A DNA stretch of 47,233 nucleotides from Paenibacillus nasutitermitis (GCF_014641075.1 NZ_BMHP01000018.1:1-47233); one strand, 5' to 3'; counted from the stretch's first letter, positions 35,339-44,344 are shown. Numbers and translations are program-made. Notes: generated by a model from the letters alone, not told the origin.

Positions 35339-35413
35339 TGTATATTGTCCCCTTCAAACTTGTATTTCTAAATCTATTCCAATAATAATGGCTTTTTTTC
35401 TATGGTTAGGAAG

Positions 35414-35452
35414 AAGCAGCATACTGATTCTATGTATATGTGAATGCTGCTT
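35414..35452 (-). other. Hairpin between cdaR and glmM
   Basis: AAGCAGCAT (35414-35422) and ATGCTGCTT (35444-35452) form a perfect 9-bp stem with a 21-nt loop, in the 170-bp gap between cdaR and glmM. It lacks a T-run, so it is probably a processing or stability element rather than a terminator. Confidence 0.45.
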
Positions 35453-35508
35453 GAAGAGCATCACGAATGATCCGTTTTAATTTAAAATCCCTGCTCTTGA
35501 TTTGTCCA

Positions 35509-37095
35509 TTACCCGCTCCCGGGCTGGCTGTTATTCGTTCCGCTTTCATTATGGAGATCCGGTTCAGTACCCGTATCAGGATTGGAATTCGTTTCGGAAT
35601 CCGGTGGATTCCCTTGTCCATCTGCAGAGCCGGGGTCGGAAGGGCCTGCAGAACCTGCGTCCCCTCCGCCTGCGTTGTTTGCTGTATGATTGCCTGTTCC
35701 AGCTCCAGATGAGCCGTCTGTACCTTCATTTGTTCCTGCATTAACATCTCCGGGATTATCCGAACTGCCTGTTCCGCCATTCCCCGTATCATTGTCTTTC
35801 GTTCCTGTCGGACCCTCTCCGGCCGGCGGGTCGTTTCCGCTCCCTGGAGGAGCAGTTGCCAACGGGTTTTCTGCAATCTCCACGGTAATATTCATCGGGA
35901 TCGTACTTGTCAATTCCACAAAGCTCGGCAGATGAACCTCAAGCGGCACAATATGGCTTCCCGGTCCCAGGCCGTTCAAATCGGCGATGATCTGCACATC
36001 CTTGGCGGTAACGCCAGCAAGGACGCTTGTCGAGCCTCTGACAGGCACATCGACCATGCCCTTCTCCGGAGCCGTTATCTTGGCGGTAAGCCCATCAGAC
36101 AGACTGATAAAGGTCACCTTCAGCTGTGTCAGCGTTTTGACGGATACGGGTACAAGCGTGTACTTGACCGTCACCTTCGAAGGTTCCACGGAAACAACGC
36201 CTTCTGGCGGAGGTATGTCGAGCTCAATCGTACCTGATTGAGACAATTTCGACAAGTCCACTTTGAGTCCATCATAAAAATCAACCTTGTCGAGCACGTT
36301 TTGCGGTCCATAAATAGATATCTGCTCAACGCTTGCCGTGAACGAGTCCATTGCATTCCCATCCGGGAGATTACCGGTTAATCCAATCTGCAGCGGGATT
36401 TTTTTGACGGGCATCGTTATCGGAATTTCCACTTCGACAACGCTAGGCGTGGCAATGGCCTCCGTCATTTCCTTCCCGTTTTTGTCCAGAACAATCACTT
36501 TGACCTTTTTCTGGTTAATGGTCGCTTCCTCGCCGTCGACAGATACCGTTGCACCCACGAAACCTACATCATTCATGACATCCTCGGGGAGCGTAACATG
36601 GACACGTTTATTCGGCTTCACAATAGGCGTACCTGGCTTGTACCCGTTCTTCGGTTCGCCCTCCGTCTTCACCTGTATCTCAAATTCCTTTGTAATCATC
36701 CGCTCCAGCACAACCGTTACTGTACTCGGCTGCTTGGAGACAACCTCTACACCGTTGGGCTTGCTGATGGTAATGGGGAGCACCTGGCTGCCTTCCTTAG
36801 CCTGACTCACATCGACTGTCACCTGAAAGTCGTCGGGAGCCGTCTGCAGCAACGTAGACTTGGTAGCCCGCACCGCCAGTTTAACAGCCGACGGCTCCAC
36901 CAGACGCAGTGCATAGTTGTTCTCATCAAGACCCACAGCATTGACCTGCACAGCCTCATATTCTTTGACTTCCGTCAACGAGGCAACCGAATTGGGCGAC
37001 CGTTCCGAATCAAAATGGACCACTGCCCATAGCAGAATTCCGATCGCAAGCGAAATAATTTTCAGCGCGGTCGGATGACTCAGCCATTTATCCAT
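35509..37095 (-). CDS. cdaR: CdaA regulatory protein (YbbR)
   Basis: 528 residues. The N-terminal membrane anchor is LKIISLAIGILLWAVVHF (about 12-29). Several extracytoplasmic YbbR repeats follow (about 50-395), each with the VEVSPSxVxV-like motif (for example PSKVTVKYTL). The last 130 residues (from about 398) are a low-complexity tail rich in Gly, Asn, Thr, Asp, Ser and Pro, longer and more extreme than I expect for this family. The ATG overlaps the end of cdaA by 8 bp, so they are coupled. It modulates the membrane diadenylate cyclase. Confidence 0.95.
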   Translation of the reverse strand: MDKWLSHPTALKIISLAIGILLWAVVHFDSERSPNSVASLTEVKEYEAVQVNAVGLDENNYALRLVEPSAVKLAVRATKSTLLQTAPDDFQVTVDVSQAKEGSQVLPITISKPNGVEVVSKQPSTVTVVLERMITKEFEIQVKTEGEPKNGYKPGTPIVKPNKRVHVTLPEDVMNDVGFVGATVSVDGEEATINQKKVKVIVLDKNGKEMTEAIATPSVVEVEIPITMPVKKIPLQIGLTGNLPDGNAMDSFTASVEQISIYGPQNVLDKVDFYDGLKVDLSKLSQSGTIELDIPPPEGVVSVEPSKVTVKYTLVPVSVKTLTQLKVTFISLSDGLTAKITAPEKGMVDVPVRGSTSVLAGVTAKDVQIIADLNGLGPGSHIVPLEVHLPSFVELTSTIPMNITVEIAENPLATAPPGSGNDPPAGEGPTGTKDNDTGNGGTGSSDNPGDVNAGTNEGTDGSSGAGTGNHTANNAGGGDAGSAGPSDPGSADGQGNPPDSETNSNPDTGTEPDLHNESGTNNSQPGSG

Positions 37096-37927
37096 TCTGT
37101 TCGCCCCCTTTCCGTTTCCAGAAAGGCCGTCTCATTTTAGTATTCTCCTGTGTCTTCGGATTCGGATTAAGCTCCTCAAACAGTTTGGATATCAATGATT
37201 CTTCCTTAATATCGCGCACAATCATGCCACCTACCGCCAGCGAAACCTGCCCGGTTTCCTCTGATACGATAACCGAGACCGCATCGCAGACCTCCGAAAT
37301 GCCAATCCCGGCGCGATGCCGGGTACCAAGCTCTTTGCTGATAAAAGGGTTCTCGGACAATGGCAAATAACAGCCCGCTGCCATAATCTGATTTCCGCGC
37401 ACAATTACCGCACCGTCGTGAAGCGGCGCATTGGGAATAAATATATTCATCAGCAGCTCAGAGCTGACCATGGATTCCATCCGAATACCCGACTCAATAT
37501 AGTCGGATAGACCTGTACTTCGTTCGAATACAATCAATGCCCCGATTTTGCGTTTTGCCATATAGTTCACCGCTTTAATTAATTCCCCAATCCGCTCGCT
37601 CACATCGCGCTCCACAACGGATGAACGGGCAAATAATTTCCCCCGCCCCAACTGTTCCAATGCGCGCCGAAGCTCCGGTTGAAAAATAATCAGCACCGTT
37701 ACGACACCAAAGGTGAACATTTGGTTCATCAACCATTTAAGCGTATATAAATTAAGCCAGGTACTGATGGCCCAAGTTCCAACCAGTACGAGTATTCCCT
37801 TGAGCAGCTGAACCGCTTTGGTGCCGCGTACAAGGATGATTAATTTGTAAATAATATAACTGACAATGATAATGTCAATTATGTCTTTGATCCAGTCTTT
37901 CCAAGTCAAATCTGCAAAATAACTCAT
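37088..37927 (-). CDS. cdaA: Diadenylate cyclase, membrane type
   Basis: 279 residues. Three N-terminal membrane helices lie within residues 12-85. The cytoplasmic DAC domain has the two signature motifs at the expected positions, DGA at 171-173 (LHDGAVIVRG) and RHR at 203-205 (GTRHRAGIGISE). It joins two ATP into c-di-AMP, which controls potassium and osmolyte uptake and wall homeostasis. It heads the cdaA-cdaR-glmM transcript; rsiW upstream ends with its own terminator. Confidence 0.98.
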   Translation of the reverse strand: MSYFADLTWKDWIKDIIDIIIVSYIIYKLIILVRGTKAVQLLKGILVLVGTWAISTWLNLYTLKWLMNQMFTFGVVTVLIIFQPELRRALEQLGRGKLFARSSVVERDVSERIGELIKAVNYMAKRKIGALIVFERSTGLSDYIESGIRMESMVSSELLMNIFIPNAPLHDGAVIVRGNQIMAAGCYLPLSENPFISKELGTRHRAGIGISEVCDAVSVIVSEETGQVSLAVGGMIVRDIKEESLISKLFEELNPNPKTQENTKMRRPFWKRKGGEQNG

Positions 37928-38050
37928 ACGTCAGCCCCCAACAACCAATTGCACAGGTCCTCTATACCTTATATCGGTTACTTAACCTTATTATTTTCTA
38001 GAAAAGAAGGACGAAATCCTTTTTTTAAGCAAAGACTTTATCAGAACTTT

Positions 38051-38078
38051 AGTATACCCTGATTTTCTGTTTTGACAA
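38051..38078 (-). promoter_or_regulatory. Probable sigma-A promoter of cdaA
   Basis: On the minus strand, -35 TTGTCA (38078-38073) and -10 TATACT (38056-38051) have a 16-bp spacer, placing the start point about 115 nt upstream of cdaA. It lies just after the rsiW terminator. Confidence 0.65.
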
Positions 38079-38126
38079 AATCCTATATCTTTTCTCAGGG
38101 AAATCTTTCTAGGGTGTATATAAAAA

Positions 38127-38148
38127 AACCTCCCGCGTAAGGGAGGTT
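38127..38148 (-). terminator. Terminator after rsiW
   Basis: AACCTCCC-gcgtaa-GGGAGGTT, a perfect 8-bp stem. On the minus strand it is followed by TTTTTTTATA. It separates sigW-rsiW from cdaA. Confidence 0.92.
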
Positions 38149-38154
38149 GGGGCT

Positions 38155-38781
38155 TCAATAAGCCAAGCTGCTGATCGAATGTGAAACTTTATACCAGAAC
38201 CAGTTAAGCGCCTGGTCAATTGTTTTCACTTTCCCCGAGATATGAGCCGTTGAGGCTTGATAAAGAGAGCCTTCAATTACGGTTACATCTCCGTTCACTT
38301 CGCCGAGCACATTGGCTTTTCCATTCTCTATCGTTATACTCCCATTCACATGTGCGCCTGCCGGAATTGTAACGGTGTCCCCTTCAATAACAACTTGATT
38401 GAGATCAGATCCCCGTACCGTCAAGTCGGTATTTTTTTCCCACATGGCCAGCGCACTCGAGAACATCACAAGCGCAAAAACAGCAGCTACCGCAACGGCA
38501 GGGTGGCTCCGAACCCATTTAATCCAGTTGGACCGGGTTCTCTTGACCGGCGGCAATGCGCTCATGATCCGCTGATTAAGCTCAGCCGATTGCGAGGCTT
38601 CGATCGGGGGACTGTAATCCATTAATTTATGTGTGAGCGCTTCGGTACGCTCCAACTGCTCGAATCGCGCCTTACAATCCGGGCAGGAGAGCAAGTGTTG
38701 TTTTAGCTGCAAGATATCTTCGCGGGGAAGCTCGTCGTCTAAATAGTCATGCATCCATACAATGGCGACATTGCAGTTCAT
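38155..38781 (-). CDS. rsiW: Zinc-binding anti-sigma factor
   Basis: 208 residues from the second ATG (38781), placed nine bases after AAAGGA; the ATG three codons earlier is too close to that site. The N-terminal zinc-binding anti-sigma domain has the H-x3-C-x2-C motif (HLLSCPDC, about 34-41). A single membrane helix follows (AVAAVFALVMFSSALAMW, about 100-117). The outer part contains a bactofilin-like VNGSITIENGKANVLGEVNGDVTV stretch. It holds the adjacent sigma factor inactive until regulated proteolysis. The outer domain is longer than a simple stub, which may form the signal-sensing part. Confidence 0.9.
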   Translation of the reverse strand: MNCNVAIVWMHDYLDDELPREDILQLKQHLLSCPDCKARFEQLERTEALTHKLMDYSPPIEASQSAELNQRIMSALPPVKRTRSNWIKWVRSHPAVAVAAVFALVMFSSALAMWEKNTDLTVRGSDLNQVVIEGDTVTIPAGAHVNGSITIENGKANVLGEVNGDVTVIEGSLYQASTAHISGKVKTIDQALNWFWYKVSHSISSLAY

Positions 38782-38824
38782 AGCAGCCATTCCTTTCTTC
38801 AGTGTAACTGACAGCAGTATACGA

Positions 38825-38850
38825 TACGTGCGACCGACGAGGATGTTTCA
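38825..38850 (-). promoter_or_regulatory. ECF sigma (SigW-type) promoter before rsiW
   Basis: On the minus strand, TGAAAC (38850-38845) is followed after exactly 16 bp by CGTA (38828-38825). This is the Bacillus SigW consensus TGAAAC-N16-CGTA. It lies in the 110-bp gap between sigW and rsiW, with the expected start about 35 bp before the rsiW ATG. Confidence 0.75.
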
Positions 38851-38891
38851 CTTTTTTTAAATCTGCTGCATTTTCCCTTGTCCCGGACTCG

Positions 38892-39458
38892 CTATAGCTT
38901 ATGCTCCAGCTTCTTGCGAAGGTACTCACGGCCGCGGTGCACGCGTGTCTTCACAGTTGTAACCGGCATTTCCAGCACATCACCGATCTCCTGCAGGGAC
39001 ATTTCCTGAAGATATCTAAGAACCATGACCGATTTATATTTCGCCGGTAGCGTCTCGATCGCCTGGTGGATGATCCGCTGCGTGTCCGACAGCAGCAGCT
39101 CGCTTTCCGGCGTCCGGTTGTCGCTTGGAATCATCGCATAGCCGTCCAGACCTTCATGCTCTCCGGATTCGGCGTCTAGTGAATAAATCGGCTTCCTCTT
39201 GCGAAGCCGGTCAATGCACAGATTTGTGGTTATCCGGTAGATCCAGGTTGAAAATTTCATGGAATCATCATAACGATCCAAGTTTTTATAAACCCGCAGA
39301 AATGCTTCCTGAACAACATCTTCGGCTTCCTGACGATTGTAGAGCATCCGGTAAGCCATATGATAAAGCTTGTCCTGGTACATGTCGACGATCTCCGAAA
39401 ATGCCCGCTGATCGCCTTTTAGAGCCAATTGCGCTAACCGCGCCTCAACTGATTTCAC
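38892..39458 (-). CDS. sigW: ECF RNA polymerase sigma factor
   Basis: 188 residues from the GTG at 39458, eight bases after GGAGGAG; an in-frame start 18 bases upstream lies on the ribosome site itself. Region 2 is YHMAYRMLYNRQEAEDVVQEAFLRVYKNLDRYDDSMKFSTWIYRI. Region 4 is TLPAKYKSVMVLRYLQEMSLQEIGDVLEMPVTTVKTRVHRGREYL. The location before rsiW and cdaA supports SigW identity. It responds to envelope stress in Bacillus. Two hairpins lie in its leader (39488-39504 and 39521-39538). Confidence 0.92.
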   Translation of the reverse strand: MKSVEARLAQLALKGDQRAFSEIVDMYQDKLYHMAYRMLYNRQEAEDVVQEAFLRVYKNLDRYDDSMKFSTWIYRITTNLCIDRLRKRKPIYSLDAESGEHEGLDGYAMIPSDNRTPESELLLSDTQRIIHQAIETLPAKYKSVMVLRYLQEMSLQEIGDVLEMPVTTVKTRVHRGREYLRKKLEHKL

Positions 39459-39487
39459 CGTTTCTCCTCCAGACACGCCGCAAGTCC

Positions 39488-39538
39488 CAACTTGATGAAA
39501 GTTGAGAAGCGCGGCTGCACCGATCCCTGCAAGGATCG
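39488..39538 (-). other. Two hairpins in the sigW leader
   Basis: CAACTT-gatga-AAGTTG (39488-39504) and CGATCC-ctgcaa-GGATCG (39521-39538) lie 30-80 nt upstream of the sigW start. I found no ECF-type promoter matching TGAAAC-N16-CGTA upstream of sigW itself; the promoter was not identified. Confidence 0.4.
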
Positions 39539-39628
39539 GATCCCAACCTTACTTGCTTTATGCCACAAATGCGGCCGACTTCGCCCTTAGCTCATATCTA
39601 TAAACCGGCCAGTTCTTATTTGGGGGAA

Positions 39629-39678
39629 TAAAAAAAACCGGACGCGGGGCAGAGGACTCCTGCCGCCCGGGCGTCCGG
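39629..39678 (-). terminator. Terminator of ppc
   Basis: CCGGACGC (39638-39645) pairs with GCGTCCGG (39671-39678) and encloses further GC pairs. On the minus strand it is followed by eight or nine T (39637-39629). Confidence 0.92.
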
Positions 39679-39715
39679 CCCTTCATGTGAGTATTGTCGG
39701 TAATCGATCTGTTGA

Positions 39716-42523
39716 TCAGCCTGTATTGCGAAGTCCGGCAGCGATGCCGTTAATCGTCAGCAGCACTTCCCGCAGCAGTTCCGGATCATCCTCTTCTCCG
39801 CGGGCGCGCGACTCGCGCAGCTCAAGAAGAAGCTGAACCTGCATGTAGCTGAGCGGATCCACATAAGGGTTGCGCAGGCGGATAGACTCCTGTATAACCG
39901 GAACATTATCCAGGATTTCGGCTTGACCTGTTATTTGTAGAATGAGCGAAGAGGTCCGTTCATATTCCTCTTTAATTTGTGTAAAGATGCGTTCGCGAAT
40001 TGTACTCTCGCTGATCATCTCCGCATATTCCGCCGCGATCTGCAAGTCTGCTTTGGCCAGCGCCATCTGCAGATTATCGATCAGCGATGTGAAAAACGGG
40101 AACTGATCATACATCGCGCGCAGCGTTTCCAGTCGATCCTTGTCACCTTGCACATAATCCTGCAGGGCTGTACCCGCGGCATACCAGGCAGGCAGCAAAT
40201 AACGGCTTTGCGTCCAGGCGAATACCCAAGGGATAGCCCGCAGGTCTTCGAAACGGTCACTGTTCTTGCGTTTCGATGGACGGGAGCCGATATTAAGCTC
40301 GCCAATCTCCGGCAGCGGCGTCGATTCCTTGAAGAAGGTCAGGAAGTCCGGGTCGCGGAAAATCAGGTCCTGATATTTACGCAGAGCGGTTTCGGAGATA
40401 CCTTTGGAGATCTCATCCCACTCTGCGACATCCGCAGCCTCCTGCTCCGGATATCTTGCCAGCCGGGCCGCGGTCACAAGAGCCCATGTTGCCTGCTCCA
40501 AACTGCGGTAAGCAATGCCCTTCATGGAATAACGGGAAGACAGCACTTCTCCCTGCTCCGTGATTTTGATTCCTCCGCCTACGGTGTGCGGAGGCTGTGC
40601 AAGAATGCTGCGGTTCAGCGGCATACCGCCGCGCCCAAGCGCACCGCCGCGTCCATGGAAAAACTTCAGCTTGACGTCGAATTTTTTGGCTGCAGAGGTG
40701 ATGGCGTTCAGGGCTACCCGCAGCTCCCAGTTGGCTGTAACCGCGCCGCCGTCTTTGTTGCTGTCGGAATAACCCAGCATAATTTCATGCAGGTTGCCTC
40801 TGGCTTCAACGGCCTGGCGATAAACTGGCAATGCAAAGAGCTTCTCCATGATGTCCGGCGCCTCATGCAGATCGTCAATCGTCTCAAACAAAGGAACGGC
40901 TTGCAGCGTACAGCGAACTTTACCGTCGTTTTCCTGACGGAACAGGCCAACTTCCTTGGCGAATACCATCACTTCCAGCATGTCGCTTGCCCCTTGTGTC
41001 ATACTGATCAGATAACTTCCGATACAATTCACGCCGAATTCCTGCTGGGCACGGTAAATCGTGCGGTACACATCCAAACATTCCTGAGTCCCTTCCGAAT
41101 ATTCAAAATGCGGGGAAGTGAGCGGACGCGGATCCTTCAGCAGACGGTGAAGAAGGTCGATTTTCTCCTCCTCGTTCAGCGCGCCGTAGTTCTCGACTAT
41201 ATTCATATTGGACAGCACTTCCGACATCGCATTCTCATGCTCTTGGCTGTGCTGACGCACATCAAGGGCAGCAAGATGGAAACCGAACAGCTCCACTTGG
41301 CGGATCAGTTTGCGAATATGGGTATCTGCCACATAATCGGCAAAATGATGGCGCAGGCTGCGGTCGATTACAAGCAAATCCTCTTTCAACTCTTCCGGGC
41401 TGTTGTAACGCAACTGGGAATGCTTCAACGCGTCATTATGTGTATTGACAAGCTTCTCCAGCATATAGCACAGCTTGATTTTGTAAGGTTCGTTCTCATT
41501 GCGCCACAGCTCTACTGCGCGCAGTTCCAGATGCTGGCGGTCTTTCTTAATGGATTCCACCAGTTCCGCGGAAACCGTAACGATATTGGTACTGAAGCTC
41601 AGCTGCCCCATTAATTCACGAAGCAGCTCATCGTATTTCTCCAGCACAAGCTCACGTTGAAGCGTCAATGTCTCCCATGTGACATTAGCCGTTACAGAAG
41701 GGTTGCCGTCACGATCACCGCCGATCCACGATCCAAACCGCAGATAAGCGGGAACATGCCAGCGTTCTTGCGGATAATACTTATCCAGACAGCGCTCCAG
41801 CTCCTCATAGACGCTTGGAAGCACTTCAAACAGCGTCTCATCGAAGTAATACATGCCATTGCGGACTTCATCAATGACAGTCGGCTTACGGTCACGCAGC
41901 TCATCTGTTTGCCATAACGTAAGCACTTCGTTCAGGAGCTTCTCTCGAAGCTTCTCGCGTTCGCGGTAGGTCAGTGTCGGATTGTCCAGCTCCATCACTT
42001 CGTTAGCAATACGCTGATGAATATCCAGTACGGCACGCCGTGTAGCTTCCGTAGGATGAGCGGTCATGACAAGCTCAAGGGAGATGCCCTCAATCATTTC
42101 CTTCACTTCATCCACAGCAATCCCTTGTTCGCGGAGTACCTGAACGGCACTCTCAATAGAACCGGGCTGAACCGTTTCCCCTGCGGACCGTTCGTAATCC
42201 CGTTTGCGCCGAATCCGGTGATTCTGCTCGGCGATATTAACCAGTTGGAAATAAATGGCGAAGGCCCTTATGACCTGATGACGGATTTCCGGATTCAACG
42301 CATCGATAACCTGTTTAAACTCGTCAAAAAGCTCCGGCAGAAATTCTGCACGCAGCGCTTTGCTCATCTCCCGAATTTTCTCCACGATTTCAAGCAGCTC
42401 ATGCCCGCCTTGATGAACGAGCACATCGCCCAGGATGTTACCCAAAAAGCGAACGTCACGCCGCAATAAATTGTTTGAGTGCGGCCGGTTGACCGCCAAT
42501 TGTGTCGATTCTTGTTCAGACAT
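39716..42523 (-). CDS. ppc: Phosphoenolpyruvate carboxylase
   Basis: 935 residues, full length. Conserved motifs are in order: the catalytic His in VMTAHPTEATRR (about 150), GGDRDGNPSVTANVTW (about 270), GYSDSNKDGG, the glycine loop FHGRGGALGRGG (about 620), and the invariant C-terminus GIAAGLRNTG. It carboxylates PEP to oxaloacetate to refill the citric acid cycle. The ATG at 42523 follows GAGGAGG. It is monocistronic, with its own terminator. The gap to the tRNA cluster (42524-42770) is AT-rich, without an evident gene. Confidence 0.98.
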   Translation of the reverse strand: MSEQESTQLAVNRPHSNNLLRRDVRFLGNILGDVLVHQGGHELLEIVEKIREMSKALRAEFLPELFDEFKQVIDALNPEIRHQVIRAFAIYFQLVNIAEQNHRIRRKRDYERSAGETVQPGSIESAVQVLREQGIAVDEVKEMIEGISLELVMTAHPTEATRRAVLDIHQRIANEVMELDNPTLTYREREKLREKLLNEVLTLWQTDELRDRKPTVIDEVRNGMYYFDETLFEVLPSVYEELERCLDKYYPQERWHVPAYLRFGSWIGGDRDGNPSVTANVTWETLTLQRELVLEKYDELLRELMGQLSFSTNIVTVSAELVESIKKDRQHLELRAVELWRNENEPYKIKLCYMLEKLVNTHNDALKHSQLRYNSPEELKEDLLVIDRSLRHHFADYVADTHIRKLIRQVELFGFHLAALDVRQHSQEHENAMSEVLSNMNIVENYGALNEEEKIDLLHRLLKDPRPLTSPHFEYSEGTQECLDVYRTIYRAQQEFGVNCIGSYLISMTQGASDMLEVMVFAKEVGLFRQENDGKVRCTLQAVPLFETIDDLHEAPDIMEKLFALPVYRQAVEARGNLHEIMLGYSDSNKDGGAVTANWELRVALNAITSAAKKFDVKLKFFHGRGGALGRGGMPLNRSILAQPPHTVGGGIKITEQGEVLSSRYSMKGIAYRSLEQATWALVTAARLARYPEQEAADVAEWDEISKGISETALRKYQDLIFRDPDFLTFFKESTPLPEIGELNIGSRPSKRKNSDRFEDLRAIPWVFAWTQSRYLLPAWYAAGTALQDYVQGDKDRLETLRAMYDQFPFFTSLIDNLQMALAKADLQIAAEYAEMISESTIRERIFTQIKEEYERTSSLILQITGQAEILDNVPVIQESIRLRNPYVDPLSYMQVQLLLELRESRARGEEDDPELLREVLLTINGIAAGLRNTG

Positions 42524-42772
42524 CTTGATCCTCCTCAGATTTCACTTCAAGTAAAATCTATTCGTAAGTATATTTACCACACGCACAAAAAAAACAACCA
42601 GAGACGGTTCCTGGATTTTCAGCTTCATACTATCACGATTCACCACAAATATAACCTCGCGAACGGTTTTTGACTTTTATTATCATACTACAAATTACGG
42701 GACGGTTGAAGCTTTTTCATACGTCTGTCGAAAAATCCCGTTTCATCCGAATGATGCCAAATAAATAAAAAA

Positions 42773-42794
42773 GAAACCCTGAGCACAGGGTTTC
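42773..42794 (-). terminator. Terminator of four-tRNA operon
   Basis: GAAACCCT-gagcac-AGGGTTTC, a perfect 8-bp stem, followed on the minus strand by a T-rich run (cttttttatttattt). Confidence 0.88.
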
Positions 42795-42808
42795 CGGTTA
42801 TTTGATTA

Positions 42809-42882
42809 TGGAGCGGGTGATGGGAATCGAACCCACGCTATCAGCTTGGAAGGCTGAAGTTCTACCATTGAACTACACCCGC
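42809..42882 (-). tRNA. tRNA-Gly(TCC)
   Basis: Cloverleaf with acceptor GCGGGTG/CACCCGC and CCA encoded. Anticodon loop CTTCCAA, anticodon TCC. T-loop GGTTCGATTCC. 74 nt. Confidence 0.95.
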
Positions 42883-42889
42883 GCAGAAA

Positions 42890-42966
42890 TGGTCGGGACG
42901 ACACGATTTGAACATGCGACCCCCTGGTCCCAAACCAGGTGCTCTACCAAGCTGAGCTACGTCCCG
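42890..42966 (-). tRNA. tRNA-Pro(TGG)
   Basis: Acceptor CGGGACG/CGTCCCG, CCA encoded. Anticodon stem CTGGT with loop TTTGGGA, anticodon TGG. T-loop TTCAAAT. 77 nt. Confidence 0.95.
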
Positions 42967-42992
42967 TTAATGATTTCTGCAAGTTATGAAAA

Positions 42993-43069
42993 TGGCGTGC
43001 CCGGAGAGATTCGAACTCCCGGCCTTTTGATTCGTAGTCAAACGCTCTATCCAGCTGAGCTACGGGCAC
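42993..43069 (-). tRNA. tRNA-Arg(ACG)
   Basis: Acceptor GTGCCCG/CGGGCAC, CCA encoded. Anticodon stem TTTGA/TCAAA with loop CTACGAA, anticodon ACG (inosine at the wobble position expected). 77 nt. Confidence 0.95.
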
Positions 43070-43075
43070 TAATTA

Positions 43076-43150
43076 TGGAGCGGAAGACGGGAATCGAACC
43101 CGCGACCCTCGCCTTGGCAAGGCGATGCTCTACCGCTGAGCCACTTCCGC
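43076..43150 (-). tRNA. tRNA-Gly(GCC)
   Basis: Acceptor GCGGAAG/CTTCCGC, CCA encoded. Anticodon stem TCGCC/GGCGA with loop TTGCCAA, anticodon GCC. 75 nt. First tRNA of the four-gene operon. Confidence 0.95.
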
Positions 43151-43192
43151 ATGTTTTGTGTCAGTCGGCTTATCTCAAGCGCGACAAGTAAT

Positions 43193-43221
43193 AATATATC
43201 ATGCCCCTAAGAAGAATGCAA
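43193..43221 (-). promoter_or_regulatory. Promoter of four-tRNA operon
   Basis: On the minus strand, -35 TTGCAT (43221-43216) and -10 TATATT (43198-43193) have a 17-bp spacer, about 43 bp before the first tRNA. Confidence 0.7.
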
Positions 43222-43387
43222 ATATTTTTTTGAAATAATAATATTCAGATTATTCAAAAGCTATATTCCCAGTTATATCCACATAAAGGAACGCTCAATC
43301 GTGTTATGCACATTTATTTAGGGGCCTATTGTATAAGAAAATAGCAGCCGTATACCCATCACATATGGACAACCCCTTCATAGAAAA

Positions 43388-43421
43388 AGACAGCCAAACG
43401 CGATTAACGTTTTGGCTGTCT
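43388..43421 (-). terminator. Terminator of siderophore-type ATPase gene
   Basis: AGACAGCCAAA (43388-43398) pairs with TTTGGCTGTCT (43411-43421), extended inside by CG/CG. On the minus strand it is followed by TTTTTCTA. Confidence 0.88.
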
Positions 43422-43483
43422 GTGATATTCCCGATAAGCCGCTATAGAAGCCCGTCAGAGCGGTTTAACGGATCCGGATGGTA

Positions 43484-44344
43484 TTAACCCCCTGCTGCGG
43501 CCATTAAAGGCATCTCAACCTCTTCCTGCGCGTTCTTCAGTACTGCCGCATGTTTATCCTTGCTTGCCAGGGAATATGGCAGGCAAAGCGGCAATCCGGT
43601 GCGGGGATCCGGGATGATATCTGCTTCTATGCCAAATACGTCGCGCAGCACCTCCGGCGTCATAACCGTTTGAGGCGATCCCTCGCCGGATACCTTGCCC
43701 GATTTGATCGCAATCATATGATGCGCGTAGCGCGAAGCATGATTCAGATCATGCACAACCATAATGATCGTCCGGCCTGAGCTCGCATTAAGCTCCTGAA
43801 GCAGCTCCAGCACTTCGAGCTGGTGGGCCATATCCAGAAAAGTAGTCGGCTCATCGAGAAACAGCATATCCGTTTGCTGGGCCAGTGCCATGGCGATCCA
43901 GGCACGCTGACGTTGACCGCCGGATAATTGATCAATCGGACGCTCAGCAAATTCGGCCATCCTTGTCGCTTCGATGGACCATTGAATAATGGAACGGTCA
44001 TCCCGAGTCAAGGAGCCAAAGCCTTTTTGATAAGGAAATCTGCCGTAGGAAACAAGTTCCGATACGGTCAAGCCATCGGGAGCGGTCGGATTTTGCGGCA
44101 GAATGGCAAGCTGTTTCGCCACTTCTCGCGTCGATTGTTTGTGAATGGATTTGCCGTCAAGCATTACAGCACCGGCAGCCGGAGACATGATGCGTGCCAT
44201 TGTTTTCAATATCGTCGATTTCCCCGAGCCGTTAGCCCCTACAAGTGCTGTTATTTTGCCCTGCGGAATGGCCACATTCAGATTCTCAACAATCATCCTG
44301 TCATCGTACGCGATATTTAATTGCGATGTCGTCAACCGAATCAC
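43484..44344 (-). CDS. Iron-siderophore ABC transporter ATP-binding protein (FecE/FhuC/YusV type)
   Basis: 286 residues starting with GTG at 44344. Walker A GANGSGKST is at 36-43, the Q loop LPQNPTAPDGLTVSELVSYGRFPY, the signature LSGGQRQRAWIAMALAQ, and Walker B MLFLDEPTTFLD with H loop VVHDLNHA. GRFPY and TFLDMAHQLEVLELL are typical of the siderophore/cobalamin class. Two Fur boxes lie directly upstream, so iron represses it. No permease or binding protein is adjacent, so this ATPase probably serves transporters encoded elsewhere. It ends in its own terminator. Confidence 0.93.
   Translation of the reverse strand: MIRLTTSQLNIAYDDRMIVENLNVAIPQGKITALVGANGSGKSTILKTMARIMSPAAGAVMLDGKSIHKQSTREVAKQLAILPQNPTAPDGLTVSELVSYGRFPYQKGFGSLTRDDRSIIQWSIEATRMAEFAERPIDQLSGGQRQRAWIAMALAQQTDMLFLDEPTTFLDMAHQLEVLELLQELNASSGRTIIMVVHDLNHASRYAHHMIAIKSGKVSGEGSPQTVMTPEVLRDVFGIEADIIPDPRTGLPLCLPYSLASKDKHAAVLKNAQEEVEMPLMAAAGG

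Noticed and set aside
39977..41614. 545-codon open frame on the plus strand opposite ppc
   Set aside because: It is fully antisense to a clear, full-length phosphoenolpyruvate carboxylase and has no recognisable domain; long mirror frames are common opposite GC-rich conserved genes.
42802..43191. 129-codon plus-strand frame across the four tRNAs
   Set aside because: The apparent protein (with MGIEPT and GEIRTPG pieces) is the known artefact of reading tRNA genes in the reverse direction.
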